Below, piece by piece: positions 41,036 through 50,068 of a DNA stretch of 64,000 nt (position 1 is the stretch's first letter; the number at the start of each line of letters is the position of its first letter). The notes below the pieces were generated by a model that saw only the letters and a list, made by a program, of their open reading frames with translations, made no database searches and was not told where the DNA came from. The stretch covers positions 5,146,001 through 5,210,000 of the forward strand of contig NZ_JASGJZ010000001.1 of NCBI RefSeq assembly GCF_047601025.1, read 5' to 3'. Source of the stretch: Pseudorhodoferax sp047601025 (GTDB taxonomy: Bacteria > Pseudomonadota > Gammaproteobacteria > Burkholderiales > Burkholderiaceae_C). Made by a program: the position numbers and the translations under genes.

Positions 41036-43984
41036 ATGTCCCTGGCACTGCTCGTCCTCGTCCCCTTCCTCGGCAGCGTCCTGGCGATGTTCCTGCCCTC
41101 GTACGCCCGCAACCGCGAGGCGACGCTGGCAGGCCTGGTGGCGCTGGGCAGTGCCATCCAGCTGGGCATGATGTTTCCCCAGGTGGCCGGGGGCCAGGTG
41201 TTGCGCGAGGAGTACCTGTGGCTGCCGACGCTGGGCGTGAACATCGTGCTGCGGCTGGACGGCTTCGCCTGGCTGTTCGGCATGCTGGTCACCGGCATCG
41301 GCACGCTGGTCGTGCTGTATGCGCGCTACTACCTGTCGTCGTCCGACCCGGTGCCGCGCTTCTTCTCGTTCTTCCTGGCCTTCATGGGCTCCATGATGGG
41401 GGTGGTGCTGTCGGGCAACCTGGTGCAGCTGGTGCTGTTCTGGGAGCTGACCAGCCTGTTCTCGTTCCTGCTGATCGGCTACTGGCACCACCGGCGCGAC
41501 GCGCGGCGCGGCGCGCGCATGGCGCTCACGGTCACCGGCGCCGGCGGGCTGTGCCTGCTGGCCGGCGTGCTGCTGCTGGGGCGCATCGCCGGCAGCTACG
41601 AGCTCGACGCGGTGCTGGCCACCGGCGCGCGCATCCAGGCCGATCCGCTGTACGCGACGGCGCTGGCGCTGGTGCTGCTGGGCGCGTTCACCAAGAGCGC
41701 TCAGTTCCCGTTCCATTTCTGGCTGCCGCGGGCGATGGCCGCGCCCACGCCGATCTCGGCCTACCTGCATTCGGCCACGATGGTCAAGCTGGGCGTGTTC
41801 CTGCTGGCGCGGCTGTGGCCGGCGCTGGCCGGCACCGAGCAGTGGTTCTGGATGGTCGGCGGCGCCGGCGCCGCCACGCTGCTGCTGGGCGCCTACGTGG
41901 CGATGTTCCAGAACGACCTGAAGGCGCTGCTGGCCTATTCGACGATTTCGCACCTGGGCCTGATCACGCTGCTGCTGGGGCTGAACAGCCCGATGGCCGC
42001 CGTCGCCGCGGTCTTCCACATCATGAACCACGCGACCTTCAAGGCCTCGCTGTTCATGGCCGCCGGCATCATCGACCACGAGAGCGGCACGCGCGACATC
42101 CGCAAGCTCTCGGGCCTGCTGAAGCTGATGCCGATCACCGGCACGCTGGCCATCATCGCCAGCGCTTCCATGGCCGGCGTGCCGCTGCTGAACGGCTTCC
42201 TGTCCAAGGAGATGTTCTTCGCCGAGACGGTGTTCCTGCAGTCCACGCCCTGGGTCGACCGCGGGCTGCCGGTGCTGGCCACGGTGGCCGGGCTGTTCAG
42301 CGTGGCCTATTCCGCCCGCTTCGTGTTCGACGTGTTCTTCGGCCCGTCCTGCGTCGGCCAGGTGCCGCGCACGCCGCACGAGCCGCCGCACTGGATGCGC
42401 GTGCCGGTGGAGCTGCTGGTGCTGGCCTGCCTGGTCGTGGGCGTGGCGCCGGAATGGTCGGTCGGCCCGCTGCTGGCCACCGCGGCGGCGCCGGTGGTCG
42501 GCGGCCAGCTGCCGCAGTACAGCCTGGCGGTCTGGCACGGACTCAACCTGCCGCTGGCGATGAGCTTCGTGGCGCTGGCCGGCGGTGCGCTGCTGTACCT
42601 GGCGCAGCGCCGCGCGCGCACGCGCGGCCGGCTGGCGCGCACGCCGGTGCTGCACGTGCTCGACGGCCAGCGCATGTTCGAGCACCTGCTCGCGCGCCTG
42701 TCGGAAGCCGGCCGCAGCAGCCGCCGGCTGCTGGCCACGCGGCGGCTGCAGACCCAGCTGCTGCTGCTGGTGCTGGTGGCGCTGGCGGGTGCCGGCGCCT
42801 CGCTGTGGTTCGAGCCGGCCACGCAGGGCGGGCGCCCGGCGCTGAGCTTCTCGCCGATGTTCGCGATGACCTGGGTGATCGGCAGCGTCTGCGCGGTGGG
42901 GGCGGCCTGGCAGGCCAAGTTCCACCGGCTGGCCTCGCTGATGCTGGCCTCCGGCGCGGGGCTGACCTGCTGCCTGACCTTCATCTGGTTCTCCGCGCCC
43001 GACCTGGCGCTGACGCAGCTGGTCGTCGAGGCCGTGACCACGGTGCTGATCCTGCTGGGCCTGCGCTGGCTGCCGATGCGCAGCAAGAAAGCCGCGCAGT
43101 CCGCGCGCGAGCGCGTGCTGCCCTGGGCGCGCCGCGCGCGCGACCTGGTGGTCGCCGCCGCCGCCGGCTGCGGCATGGCGGCGCTGGCCTGGCTGGTGAT
43201 GACGCGGCGCTTCCCGCAGAGCATCTCGCCGTTCTTCCTGGACCGTGCGCTGACCGAGGGCGGCGGCACCAACGTCGTCAACGTGATGCTGGTGGACTTC
43301 CGCGCGTTCGACACCTTCGGCGAGATCACGGTGCTGGGCATCGTGGCGCTGACGGTGTACGCGCTGCTGCGGCGCTTCCGCCCGGCGCCCGAGTCCATGG
43401 CGCTGCCGCCGCAGCAGCTGGCGCAGTCCGATGACGGCAGCAGCGACGTGTTCAACCCGCGCCTGGCCAAGGACACCGCCGTCGGCTACCTGATGGTGCC
43501 GGCCGTGCTGGTGCGGCTGCTGCTGCCGCTGGCGGTGCTGGTGTCGGTCTATTTCTTCCTGCGCGGCCACAACGCGCCCGGCGGCGGCTTCGTGGCGGGG
43601 CTGGTGATGTCGGTGGCGCTGCTGCTGCAGTTCATCGTCTCGGGTACGGAGTGGGTGGAGGAGCATCTGCGCATCTATCCGCGCCGCTGGATCGCCACCG
43701 GCCTGCTGCTGGCCATCGCCACCGGCGGCGGCGCGCTGCTGCTGCACTACCCGTTCATGACCACGCACACGGCCCACGTGACGCTACCGGTGCTCGGCGA
43801 GCTGCACATCCCCAGCGCGCTGTTCTTCGACACCGGCGTGTTCGCGCTGGTGCTGGGCTCGACCATGCTGATCCTGACCGGGCTGGCGCACCAGTCGGTG
43901 CGCAGCCACCGCTGGTCCGAGGAACAGGAGCAGCGCATGGCCGAGGCGCGGGCCGCGCTGTCGGGCGGCGCGGAGGAACACTGA
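41036..43984 (+). CDS. mrpA: Mrp/Pha cation/proton antiporter, fused MrpA-MrpB subunit
   Basis: A 982-aa polytopic membrane protein. The N-terminal two thirds are the NuoL/MrpA antiporter module (FWELTSLFSFLLIG, PTPISAYLHSATMVK, LLAYSTISHLGLI). Next come the MrpA C-terminal and short MbhD/MbhE-type domains (TNVVNVMLVDFRAFDTFGE). The last about 150 residues are an MrpB domain (GHNAPGGGFVAGL). Such A-B fusion is the mark of group 2 (Pha-type, six-gene) Mrp systems. An in-frame TTG at 41027 exists, but the ATG at 41036 is taken. The stop overlaps mrpC by one base. The complex exports Na+ or K+ in exchange for H+. Confidence 0.92.
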   Translation: MSLALLVLVPFLGSVLAMFLPSYARNREATLAGLVALGSAIQLGMMFPQVAGGQVLREEYLWLPTLGVNIVLRLDGFAWLFGMLVTGIGTLVVLYARYYLSSSDPVPRFFSFFLAFMGSMMGVVLSGNLVQLVLFWELTSLFSFLLIGYWHHRRDARRGARMALTVTGAGGLCLLAGVLLLGRIAGSYELDAVLATGARIQADPLYATALALVLLGAFTKSAQFPFHFWLPRAMAAPTPISAYLHSATMVKLGVFLLARLWPALAGTEQWFWMVGGAGAATLLLGAYVAMFQNDLKALLAYSTISHLGLITLLLGLNSPMAAVAAVFHIMNHATFKASLFMAAGIIDHESGTRDIRKLSGLLKLMPITGTLAIIASASMAGVPLLNGFLSKEMFFAETVFLQSTPWVDRGLPVLATVAGLFSVAYSARFVFDVFFGPSCVGQVPRTPHEPPHWMRVPVELLVLACLVVGVAPEWSVGPLLATAAAPVVGGQLPQYSLAVWHGLNLPLAMSFVALAGGALLYLAQRRARTRGRLARTPVLHVLDGQRMFEHLLARLSEAGRSSRRLLATRRLQTQLLLLVLVALAGAGASLWFEPATQGGRPALSFSPMFAMTWVIGSVCAVGAAWQAKFHRLASLMLASGAGLTCCLTFIWFSAPDLALTQLVVEAVTTVLILLGLRWLPMRSKKAAQSARERVLPWARRARDLVVAAAAGCGMAALAWLVMTRRFPQSISPFFLDRALTEGGGTNVVNVMLVDFRAFDTFGEITVLGIVALTVYALLRRFRPAPESMALPPQQLAQSDDGSSDVFNPRLAKDTAVGYLMVPAVLVRLLLPLAVLVSVYFFLRGHNAPGGGFVAGLVMSVALLLQFIVSGTEWVEEHLRIYPRRWIATGLLLAIATGGGALLLHYPFMTTHTAHVTLPVLGELHIPSALFFDTGVFALVLGSTMLILTGLAHQSVRSHRWSEEQEQRMAEARAALSGGAEEH

Positions 43985-44337
43985 TGGAAATCGTCCTGGC
44001 CATCGCCATCGGCGTGCTCACGAGTTCGGGCGTGTACCTGCTGCTGCGCCCGCGCACCTTCCAGGTCATCATGGGCCTGACGCTGATCTCCTACGCCGTG
44101 AACCTGTTCATCTTCAGCATGGGCCGGCTGAAGGTGGACAGCGAACCGCTGCTGGTGCCCGGCGTGGTCGCCACGCTGACCAACACGGCCGACCCGATGC
44201 CGCAGGCCCTGGTGCTGACGGCCATCGTCATCGGCTTCGCGATGACGGCGCTGTTCCTGGTGGTGCTGCTGGCTTCGCGCGGGCTCACCGGCACCGACCA
44301 CGTGGACGGCCGCGAACGCAGCGAGGCGGCCGAATGA
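43984..44337 (+). CDS. mrpC: Mrp antiporter subunit C (NuoK-like)
   Basis: A 117-aa, three-helix membrane subunit homologous to NuoK. It shows GVYLLLRPRTFQVIMGLTLI near the N-terminus and DPMPQALVLTAIVIGFA, the signature region of MrpC/MnhC. It overlaps mrpA by one base (TGATG) and mrpD by four (ATGA), which signals tight translational coupling in the operon. Confidence 0.92.
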   Translation: MEIVLAIAIGVLTSSGVYLLLRPRTFQVIMGLTLISYAVNLFIFSMGRLKVDSEPLLVPGVVATLTNTADPMPQALVLTAIVIGFAMTALFLVVLLASRGLTGTDHVDGRERSEAAE

Positions 44338-46040
44338 GCGCGCTGTTCGCCGACGCCATGCGCTTGCTGGACCGGCTGCTGGAATTCAGCATGCCGCACC
44401 TGATCGCCGCGCCCATCGTGCTGCCCATGCTGACGGCCGCGCTGATGCTGCTGCTGGAGGAGCACCAGCGCAAGACCAAGGCCGCGCTGACCGTGGTCTC
44501 CGGCCTGCTCGGCCTGCTGGTGGCGCTGATGCTGCTGCGCTGGGTCAACGCGCCGGACACCGGCGGCGGGCCGGGCTCCATCGGCGTCTACCTGGCCGGC
44601 AACTGGATGGCGCCGTTCGGCATCGTGCTGGTGGCCGACCGGCTGTCCACGATGATGGTGGCGCTGACCGGCGTGATCGCGTTCGCCGCCTCGATCTACT
44701 CCACCTCGCGCTGGGACCGCGTCGGCGTGCACTTCCACCCGATGCTGCAGCTGCAGCTGATGGGGCTGAACGGCGCCTTCCTGACCGGCGACCTGTTCAA
44801 CCTGTTCGTGTTCTTCGAGGTGATGCTGGCCGCCTCCTACGGGCTGCTGCTGCACGGCTCGGGCCGCCAGCGCGTGCAGGCCGGGCTGCACTACATCGCG
44901 ATCAACCTCGCGGCGTCCTCGCTGTTCCTGATCGGCGCGGCCATGCTGTACGGCGTGACCGGCACGCTGAACATGGCCGACCTGGGCCAGCGCATCGCCA
45001 CGCTGGACGCGGCCGACCGCGGCCTGGTGCACGCCGCTGCCGCGATCCTGGCCACGGCCTTCTTCGCCAAGGCCGGCGCCTGGCCGCTGAACTTCTGGCT
45101 GGTGCCGGCCTACGGCAGCGTGGTCGCGCCGGTCGGCGCCGTGTTCGCGCTGCTGACCAAGCTGGGCGTCTACACCGTGCTGCGGCTGTGGACCGTGCTG
45201 TTCGCGCCCGACGCCGGCGCCTCGGCGCAGTTCGGCCAGAGCGTGATCCTCGCGCTGGGGCTGGTCACGCTGCTGGTCGGCGCGCTGGGCGTACTCGGCA
45301 CGCAGCGGCTGGCCCTGCTGGCCGCCTACAGCGTCGTGGTCTCCGCCGGCACGCTGCTGGCGGCCGTGGGGCTGGGCCAGCACGCGGTCTGGGCCGGCGC
45401 GCTGTACTACCTGCTCAGCTCCACGCTGGCCGTCAGCGCGCTGTTCCTGCTGACCGACATCGTCGAGCGCTGGCGCAACGGCACCAGCGTGGCGCCGCAT
45501 GCCCGCGAGGACGACGCCCCCTTCCTCAGCGAGGACCTGCGGCTGATGTCCGACGTGAACCTGGACGACGACGCGCAGGCGCTGTTCGGCCGCGCGATCC
45601 CGGCCGGCGTCGCCTTCCTGGGGCTGGCCTTCATCTTGTGCACGCTGCTGCTGGCCGGGCTGCCGCCGCTGTCGGGTTTCGTCGGCAAGTTCGCCATGCT
45701 CGATGGGCTGTTGCAGGCGTCCGTACTCAGCCCCGGATCGGTGACCGTGATGGTGCTGCTGATCCTGGGCGGCTTCCTGACGCTGGTGGCGCTGTGCCGC
45801 GCCGGTATCCGCCATTTCTGGAACCAGCCGCATGCCAGCCTGCCGGCGCTGCCGGCGCTGGAGGTGCTGCCGGTCGCGCTGCTGCTGGCCACCGCCATCG
45901 GGCTGACCATCGGCGCCGGCCCGGTGATGCAGCATGCCGAGCTGACGGCCGAGGGCCTGCGCACCTCGCTGTCCTACCGGCAGGCCGTGCTCGCCGCGCG
46001 GCAGGTGCCGGCGCCGGCGCACCGGGAGGCCAGGCCATGA
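44334..46040 (+). CDS. mrpD: Mrp antiporter subunit D
   Basis: A 568-aa antiporter-like subunit related to NuoM/NuoN with about 14 helices. The conserved LFNLFVFFEVMLAASYGLL segment, the Lys in FFAKAGAWPLNFWL and LPPLSGFVGKF are seen. The ATG overlaps mrpC by four bases and the stop overlaps mrpE by four. With MrpA it forms the ion-translocating part of the complex. Confidence 0.92.
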   Translation: MSALFADAMRLLDRLLEFSMPHLIAAPIVLPMLTAALMLLLEEHQRKTKAALTVVSGLLGLLVALMLLRWVNAPDTGGGPGSIGVYLAGNWMAPFGIVLVADRLSTMMVALTGVIAFAASIYSTSRWDRVGVHFHPMLQLQLMGLNGAFLTGDLFNLFVFFEVMLAASYGLLLHGSGRQRVQAGLHYIAINLAASSLFLIGAAMLYGVTGTLNMADLGQRIATLDAADRGLVHAAAAILATAFFAKAGAWPLNFWLVPAYGSVVAPVGAVFALLTKLGVYTVLRLWTVLFAPDAGASAQFGQSVILALGLVTLLVGALGVLGTQRLALLAAYSVVVSAGTLLAAVGLGQHAVWAGALYYLLSSTLAVSALFLLTDIVERWRNGTSVAPHAREDDAPFLSEDLRLMSDVNLDDDAQALFGRAIPAGVAFLGLAFILCTLLLAGLPPLSGFVGKFAMLDGLLQASVLSPGSVTVMVLLILGGFLTLVALCRAGIRHFWNQPHASLPALPALEVLPVALLLATAIGLTIGAGPVMQHAELTAEGLRTSLSYRQAVLAARQVPAPAHREARP

Positions 46041-46543
46041 AGCGGTGGGTACCTTCGCCGCCGCTGTCGGGCACGCTGTTCGTCGTCTGGCTGCTGCTGC
46101 ACCAGTCGGTCGAGGCCACGACGCTGCTGTCCGGCATCGTGCTGGCCCTGGTCGTGCCGCTGCTGACCAAGAGCCTGCGGCCGGCCACCGCGCGCATGCA
46201 CAGGCCGCGCGTGGCGCTGCGGCTGGCCGGCATGGCCATCGCCGACATGCTGGTCTCGGCCAAGAACGTGGCCTGGCTGGTGCTGACGCGGCGCAACGTG
46301 CGGCTCAACAGCTACTTCGTCGTCGTGCCGTTGGAACTGCGCGACCCCAACGGCCTGGCGGTGCTGGCGATGATCATGTGCTTGACGCCCGGCACCGCCT
46401 GGGGCGAGCTGTCGCTGGACCGCACCGCGCTGCTGATCCACGTGTTCGACCTGGTGGACGAACAGGACTTCATCACCCGCCTGAAGGAGCGCTACGAGCG
46501 CCCGCTGCTGGAGATCTTCCAGTCCGAAGGAGAGCCCGCATGA
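46037..46543 (+). CDS. mrpE: Mrp antiporter subunit E
   Basis: A 168-aa MrpE/MnhE family protein with two or three N-terminal helices. It has the typical cytoplasmic region VPLELRDPNGLAVLAMIMCLTPGTAW and the C-terminal HVFDLVDE segment. It overlaps mrpD and mrpF by four bases each (ATGA). Confidence 0.9.
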   Translation: MKRWVPSPPLSGTLFVVWLLLHQSVEATTLLSGIVLALVVPLLTKSLRPATARMHRPRVALRLAGMAIADMLVSAKNVAWLVLTRRNVRLNSYFVVVPLELRDPNGLAVLAMIMCLTPGTAWGELSLDRTALLIHVFDLVDEQDFITRLKERYERPLLEIFQSEGEPA

Positions 46544-46818
46544 CACCCATCCTGTTCTGGGGCCTGAAGATCGCCCTGTTCCTGCTGGCCGTGGCCATGC
46601 TGTGCGCGCTGTTCCGGCTGCTGGTCGGCCCGGCCGCGCAGGACCGCGTGATGGCGCTCGACTGCCTCTACATCAACGGCATGCTGACCATGCTGGTGCT
46701 GGGCATCACCTACACCAGCAACGTGTACTTCGAGGCCGCGATGCTGATCGCGCTGTTCGGCTTTGTCGGCTCCACGGCGCTGGCCAAGTTCCTGCTGCGC
46801 GGCGAGGTGATCGAATGA
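46540..46818 (+). CDS. mrpF: Mrp antiporter subunit F
   Basis: A 92-aa three-helix protein of the MrpF/MnhF family with the conserved RLLVGPAAQDRVMALD segment (about residues 26-41). It starts within the mrpE stop (ATGA) after a GAAGGAGAG ribosome site. Confidence 0.9.
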   Translation: MTPILFWGLKIALFLLAVAMLCALFRLLVGPAAQDRVMALDCLYINGMLTMLVLGITYTSNVYFEAAMLIALFGFVGSTALAKFLLRGEVIE

Positions 46819-46831
46819 GGAGGACGCGGCC

Positions 46832-47209
46832 ATGAACGCACTGCCGCTGTGGGCCGAGATCCTGACGGCCGTCCTCGCGGTCGCCGGCGCCGCCTTCGCC
46901 GCCATCGGCTCGTTCGGCCTGGTGCGCCTGCCGAGCTTCTACAACCGCATCCACGCCCCCACGCTGGGCGCCACGGCCGGCGCCTGGTGCGTGATGCTGG
47001 CGACCGTCGTGTACTTCTCGGTGCAGGGCACGCACCTGTTCCTGCACGCGGTGCTGATCGCGCTGTTCGTCGCGCTGACGGCGCCGGTCACGACCATCTT
47101 CCTGATGCGCGCGGCGCTGTTCCGCGACCGGCAGAAGGGCCTGGACCTGCCGCACGCCACGCACGCGGCCGTCGAGTCCCCGCCGGTGCCCACGCGGGCG
47201 GCGGAGTAG
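46832..47209 (+). CDS. mrpG: Mrp antiporter subunit G
   Basis: A 125-aa MrpG/MnhG family protein. It has three helices, the family segment GSFGLVRLPSFYNRIHAPTLG (about residues 27-47), and a hydrophilic C-terminal tail. It closes the mrpACDEFG operon 13 bases after mrpF, with GAGGACGCGGCC before the ATG. It converges on the nitronate monooxygenase gene with only four bases between stops. Confidence 0.9.
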   Translation: MNALPLWAEILTAVLAVAGAAFAAIGSFGLVRLPSFYNRIHAPTLGATAGAWCVMLATVVYFSVQGTHLFLHAVLIALFVALTAPVTTIFLMRAALFRDRQKGLDLPHATHAAVESPPVPTRAAE

Positions 47210-47213
47210 CCGG

Positions 47214-48170
47214 TCAGCCCAGCAGCCGCGCCCGCGCCTGCTGGTACTCGCGCCGCAGCTGCGCGATGAACTCGGCCGCCGGGCGCACGCGGTCGACCGC
47301 GCCGATGCCCTGGCCGCAGCCCCAGATGTCCTTCCAGGCCTTCTTGTCGGCGCCGCTGTGGAAGTTCATCGTGCTCGGATCGCCCTCGGGCAGGTGGTCC
47401 GGGTCCAGGCCGGCCGCGCGGATCGACGGCGCCAGGTAGTTGCCGTGCACGCCGGTGAACAGGCTGCTGTAGACGATGTCATCGGAGCTGCCGTCCACGA
47501 TGGCCTGCTTGTAGGCCTCGCTGGCGCGCGCCTCCTCGGTCGCGATGAAGGCCGAGCCGATGTACGCGAAGTCCGCGCCCATGGCCTGCGCCGCCAGCAC
47601 CGCGCCGCCGGTGGCGATGCAGCCCGACAGCGCGAGCGGCCCGTCGAACCACCGGCGGATCTCCTGCACCAGGGCGAACGGGCTCTTGGTGCCGGCGTGG
47701 CCGCCGGCGCCGGCCGCCACCGCGACCAGGCCGTCGGCGCCCTTCTCGATCGCCTTGCGCGCGAAGCGGTCGTTGATGATGTCGTGCAGCACCACGCCGC
47801 CGTAGCCGTGGGCCGCGGCGTTGATGTCCTCGCGCGCGCCCAGCGAGGTGATGATGACCGGCACCTTGTACTTCACGCACAGTTCCATGTCGTGCTCGAG
47901 CCGGGGGTTGGACTTGTGCACGATCTGGTTGACCGCGAACGGCGCGGCCGGCTGGTCCGGATGGTCCCGGTTCCAGGCGGCCAGCGCCTCGGTGATCTCG
48001 GCCAGCCATTCGTCGAGCTGCTCGGCGGGCCGCGCGTTCAGCGCCGGCATGGAGCCGAGCACGCCGGCCGTGCATTGCGCGATGACCAGCCGGGGGTTGC
48101 TGATGATGAACAGCGGCGAGCCGATGATGGGCAACGGCAGGCGGTCCAGCGGGGCGGGCAGTGTGGACAT
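47214..48170 (-). CDS. Nitronate monooxygenase family (2-nitropropane dioxygenase-like)
   Basis: A 318-aa FMN-dependent TIM-barrel enzyme of the nitronate monooxygenase family. The flavin-binding features GAGGHAGTKSPFAL (about residues 151-164) and SGCIATGGAVLAAQAMGADFAYIGSAF are seen. The ATG at 48170 follows GGAGACCC. Family members oxidise alkyl nitronates, but some homologs act on other substrates. It lies downstream of the acyl-CoA dehydrogenase on the same strand with a 26-base gap, so they are likely co-transcribed. Confidence 0.86.
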   Translation of the reverse strand: MSTLPAPLDRLPLPIIGSPLFIISNPRLVIAQCTAGVLGSMPALNARPAEQLDEWLAEITEALAAWNRDHPDQPAAPFAVNQIVHKSNPRLEHDMELCVKYKVPVIITSLGAREDINAAAHGYGGVVLHDIINDRFARKAIEKGADGLVAVAAGAGGHAGTKSPFALVQEIRRWFDGPLALSGCIATGGAVLAAQAMGADFAYIGSAFIATEEARASEAYKQAIVDGSSDDIVYSSLFTGVHGNYLAPSIRAAGLDPDHLPEGDPSTMNFHSGADKKAWKDIWGCGQGIGAVDRVRPAAEFIAQLRREYQQARARLLG

Positions 48171-48196
48171 GGGTCTCCGTACGGTGCGGGGCGGTT

Positions 48197-49984
48197 TCAG
48201 AACGCTTCGGGCGGCAGGGCCATCACGCTGGCGGCGCCTTCGACGATGGCCTCGCGCAGGCCCGCGGTGCGCGGCAGGATGTGCTCGGCATAGAAGCGCG
48301 CCGTGGCGATCTTGGCCTGCGCGAAGGCCGGGTCCTCGTCGCGGTGCTGCTCGGCCGCCAGCAGCGCGCGCGCCAGTTGCCAGCCCGCGACCAGGTTGCC
48401 GGCCAGCAGCAGGTAGGGCACGGAGCCGGCATAGGCGGCGTTCGGGTCGCCCCTGCCCTGCGCGGCGATGAAGTCCACCACGTCGACGAAGGCCTGCCGC
48501 GCGGCCTGCAGCCGGCGCGCCACGGCCTGCGCGTCGGCGCTGCCGCTGCGGCCGAGCTCCGCCTCGGTCGCCTCGATCTGCGCGGCGATGGCCTTGGCCG
48601 TGCGGCCGCCGTCGCGCCCGGTCTTGCGGCCCACCAGGTCGTTCGCCTGGATCGCGGTCGTGCCTTCGTAGATCGGCAGGATGCGCGCGTCGCGGTAGTA
48701 CTGCGCCGCGCCGGTCTCCTCGATGAAGCCCATGCCGCCGTGCACCTGCACGCCCAGCGAGGTGACCTCCAGGCTCATCTCGGTGCTGTAGCCCTTGACC
48801 AGCGGCACCATGAATTCGTAGAAGGTCTGGTTGTCCTGCCTGGCCTGGGCGTCGGGATGGCGGTGCGCGGCGTCGTAGGCCGCGGCGGCGACGCTGGCCA
48901 TGGCGCGGCAGCCCTCGGTCAGCGCGCGCATGGTCATCAGCATGCGACGCACGTCGGGGTGGTGCACGATGGGCGCGCTGGCCGGCAGGCTGCCGTCCAC
49001 CGGGCGGCTCTGCACGCGCTCCCTGGCATAGGCGGCGGCCTTCTGGTAGGCGGCCTCGGCCACGGCGATGCCCTGCACGCCGACGGCGTAGCGCGCCGCG
49101 TTCATCATGATGAACATGTATTCGAGGCCGCGGTTCTCCTGGCCCACCAGCTGGCCGATCGCGCCCTCGCCGGCATCGCCGAACTGCAGCACGGCCGTCG
49201 GGCTGGCCTTGATGCCCAGCTTGTGCTCGATGCTGACGCAGCGCACGTCGTTGCGCGCGCCCAGCGAGCCATCGGCGTTCACCAGGAACTTGGGCACCAC
49301 GAACAGGCTGATGCCCTTGACGCCTTCGGGCGCGCCCTGCACGCGGGCCAGCACCAGGTGGACGATGTTGTCCGCCATGTCGTGCTCGCCGTAGGTGATG
49401 AAGATCTTGGTGCCGAACAGCTTGTAGCGGCCGTCGGGCAAAGGCTCGGCGCGCGTGCGCACCAGCGCCAGGTCGCTGCCGGCCTGCGGCTCGGTCAGGT
49501 TCATGGTGCCGGTCCATTCACCGCTGACGAGCTTCTCCAGGTAGGTGGCCTGGAGCTCGTCGCTGCCGGCCGTCAGCAGCGCCTCGATGGCGCCGTCGGT
49601 CAGCAGCGGGCACAGCGCGAAGCTCAGGTTGGCCGCGTTCAGCATCTCGCCGCAAGCGGCGCCGATGGTCTTGGGCAGGCCCTGGCCGCCGAAATCGGCC
49701 GGGTGCTGCAGGCCCTGCCAGCCGCCGGCGGTGAACTGCTTGAACGCCTCCTTGAAGCCGGGCGCGGTCGTGACCACGCCGTCCTTCCACGACGAAGGAT
49801 GGCGATCGCCGGCCTCGTTCAGCGGCGCCACCACGTCCTGGTTGAAGCGGGCGGCCTCCCCCAGCACGGCCTGCGCGGTCTCGTAGCCGGCCTCCTCGAA
49901 GCCCGGCATCCGCGCGATCTCCTCGATGCGCGCCAGATGGCGGATGTTGAACAGCATGTCCTTCAGCGGTGCGGCGTAGGCCAT
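48197..49984 (-). CDS. Acyl-CoA dehydrogenase (long form with C-terminal extension)
   Basis: A 595-aa FAD enzyme of the longer acyl-CoA dehydrogenase group (DmdC-like) with an extra C-terminal domain. It has the middle-domain segment TGTMNLTEPQAGSDLALV, the QVHGGMGFIEETGAAQYYRDARI region, and the catalytic Glu in IYEGTTAIQANDLVGRK. The start at 49984 follows AGGAGATCCAG; an in-frame start six codons upstream would use that ribosome site as codons. It feeds electrons to the ETF encoded just upstream on the same strand, from which it is separated by a terminator. Confidence 0.9.
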   Translation of the reverse strand: MAYAAPLKDMLFNIRHLARIEEIARMPGFEEAGYETAQAVLGEAARFNQDVVAPLNEAGDRHPSSWKDGVVTTAPGFKEAFKQFTAGGWQGLQHPADFGGQGLPKTIGAACGEMLNAANLSFALCPLLTDGAIEALLTAGSDELQATYLEKLVSGEWTGTMNLTEPQAGSDLALVRTRAEPLPDGRYKLFGTKIFITYGEHDMADNIVHLVLARVQGAPEGVKGISLFVVPKFLVNADGSLGARNDVRCVSIEHKLGIKASPTAVLQFGDAGEGAIGQLVGQENRGLEYMFIMMNAARYAVGVQGIAVAEAAYQKAAAYARERVQSRPVDGSLPASAPIVHHPDVRRMLMTMRALTEGCRAMASVAAAAYDAAHRHPDAQARQDNQTFYEFMVPLVKGYSTEMSLEVTSLGVQVHGGMGFIEETGAAQYYRDARILPIYEGTTAIQANDLVGRKTGRDGGRTAKAIAAQIEATEAELGRSGSADAQAVARRLQAARQAFVDVVDFIAAQGRGDPNAAYAGSVPYLLLAGNLVAGWQLARALLAAEQHRDEDPAFAQAKIATARFYAEHILPRTAGLREAIVEGAASVMALPPEAF

Positions 49985-50006
49985 CTGGATCTCCTCTTGC
50001 ACTCAA

Positions 50007-50039
50007 AGAAAAAAGGGCATCGCAGCAACGCGATGCCCC
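50007..50039 (-). terminator. Rho-independent terminator after etfA
   Basis: On the minus strand GGGCATCGCG, a short loop, then CGATGCCC is followed by a run of T (50009-50014 read as A on the + strand). It lies about 30 bases after the etfA stop and before the acyl-CoA dehydrogenase start, so it separates the two transcription units or attenuates read-through. Confidence 0.85.
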
Positions 50040-50068
50040 TGTCGTGGAACAGCCGCTGGTTCAGGGCC

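Noticed and set aside
40589..43777. 1062-codon open frame on the minus strand opposite the mrp operon
   Set aside because: It is rich in Gln, His and Arg and mirrors the GC-rich codons of mrpA; the mrp genes on the other strand have clear family motifs. It is a shadow frame.
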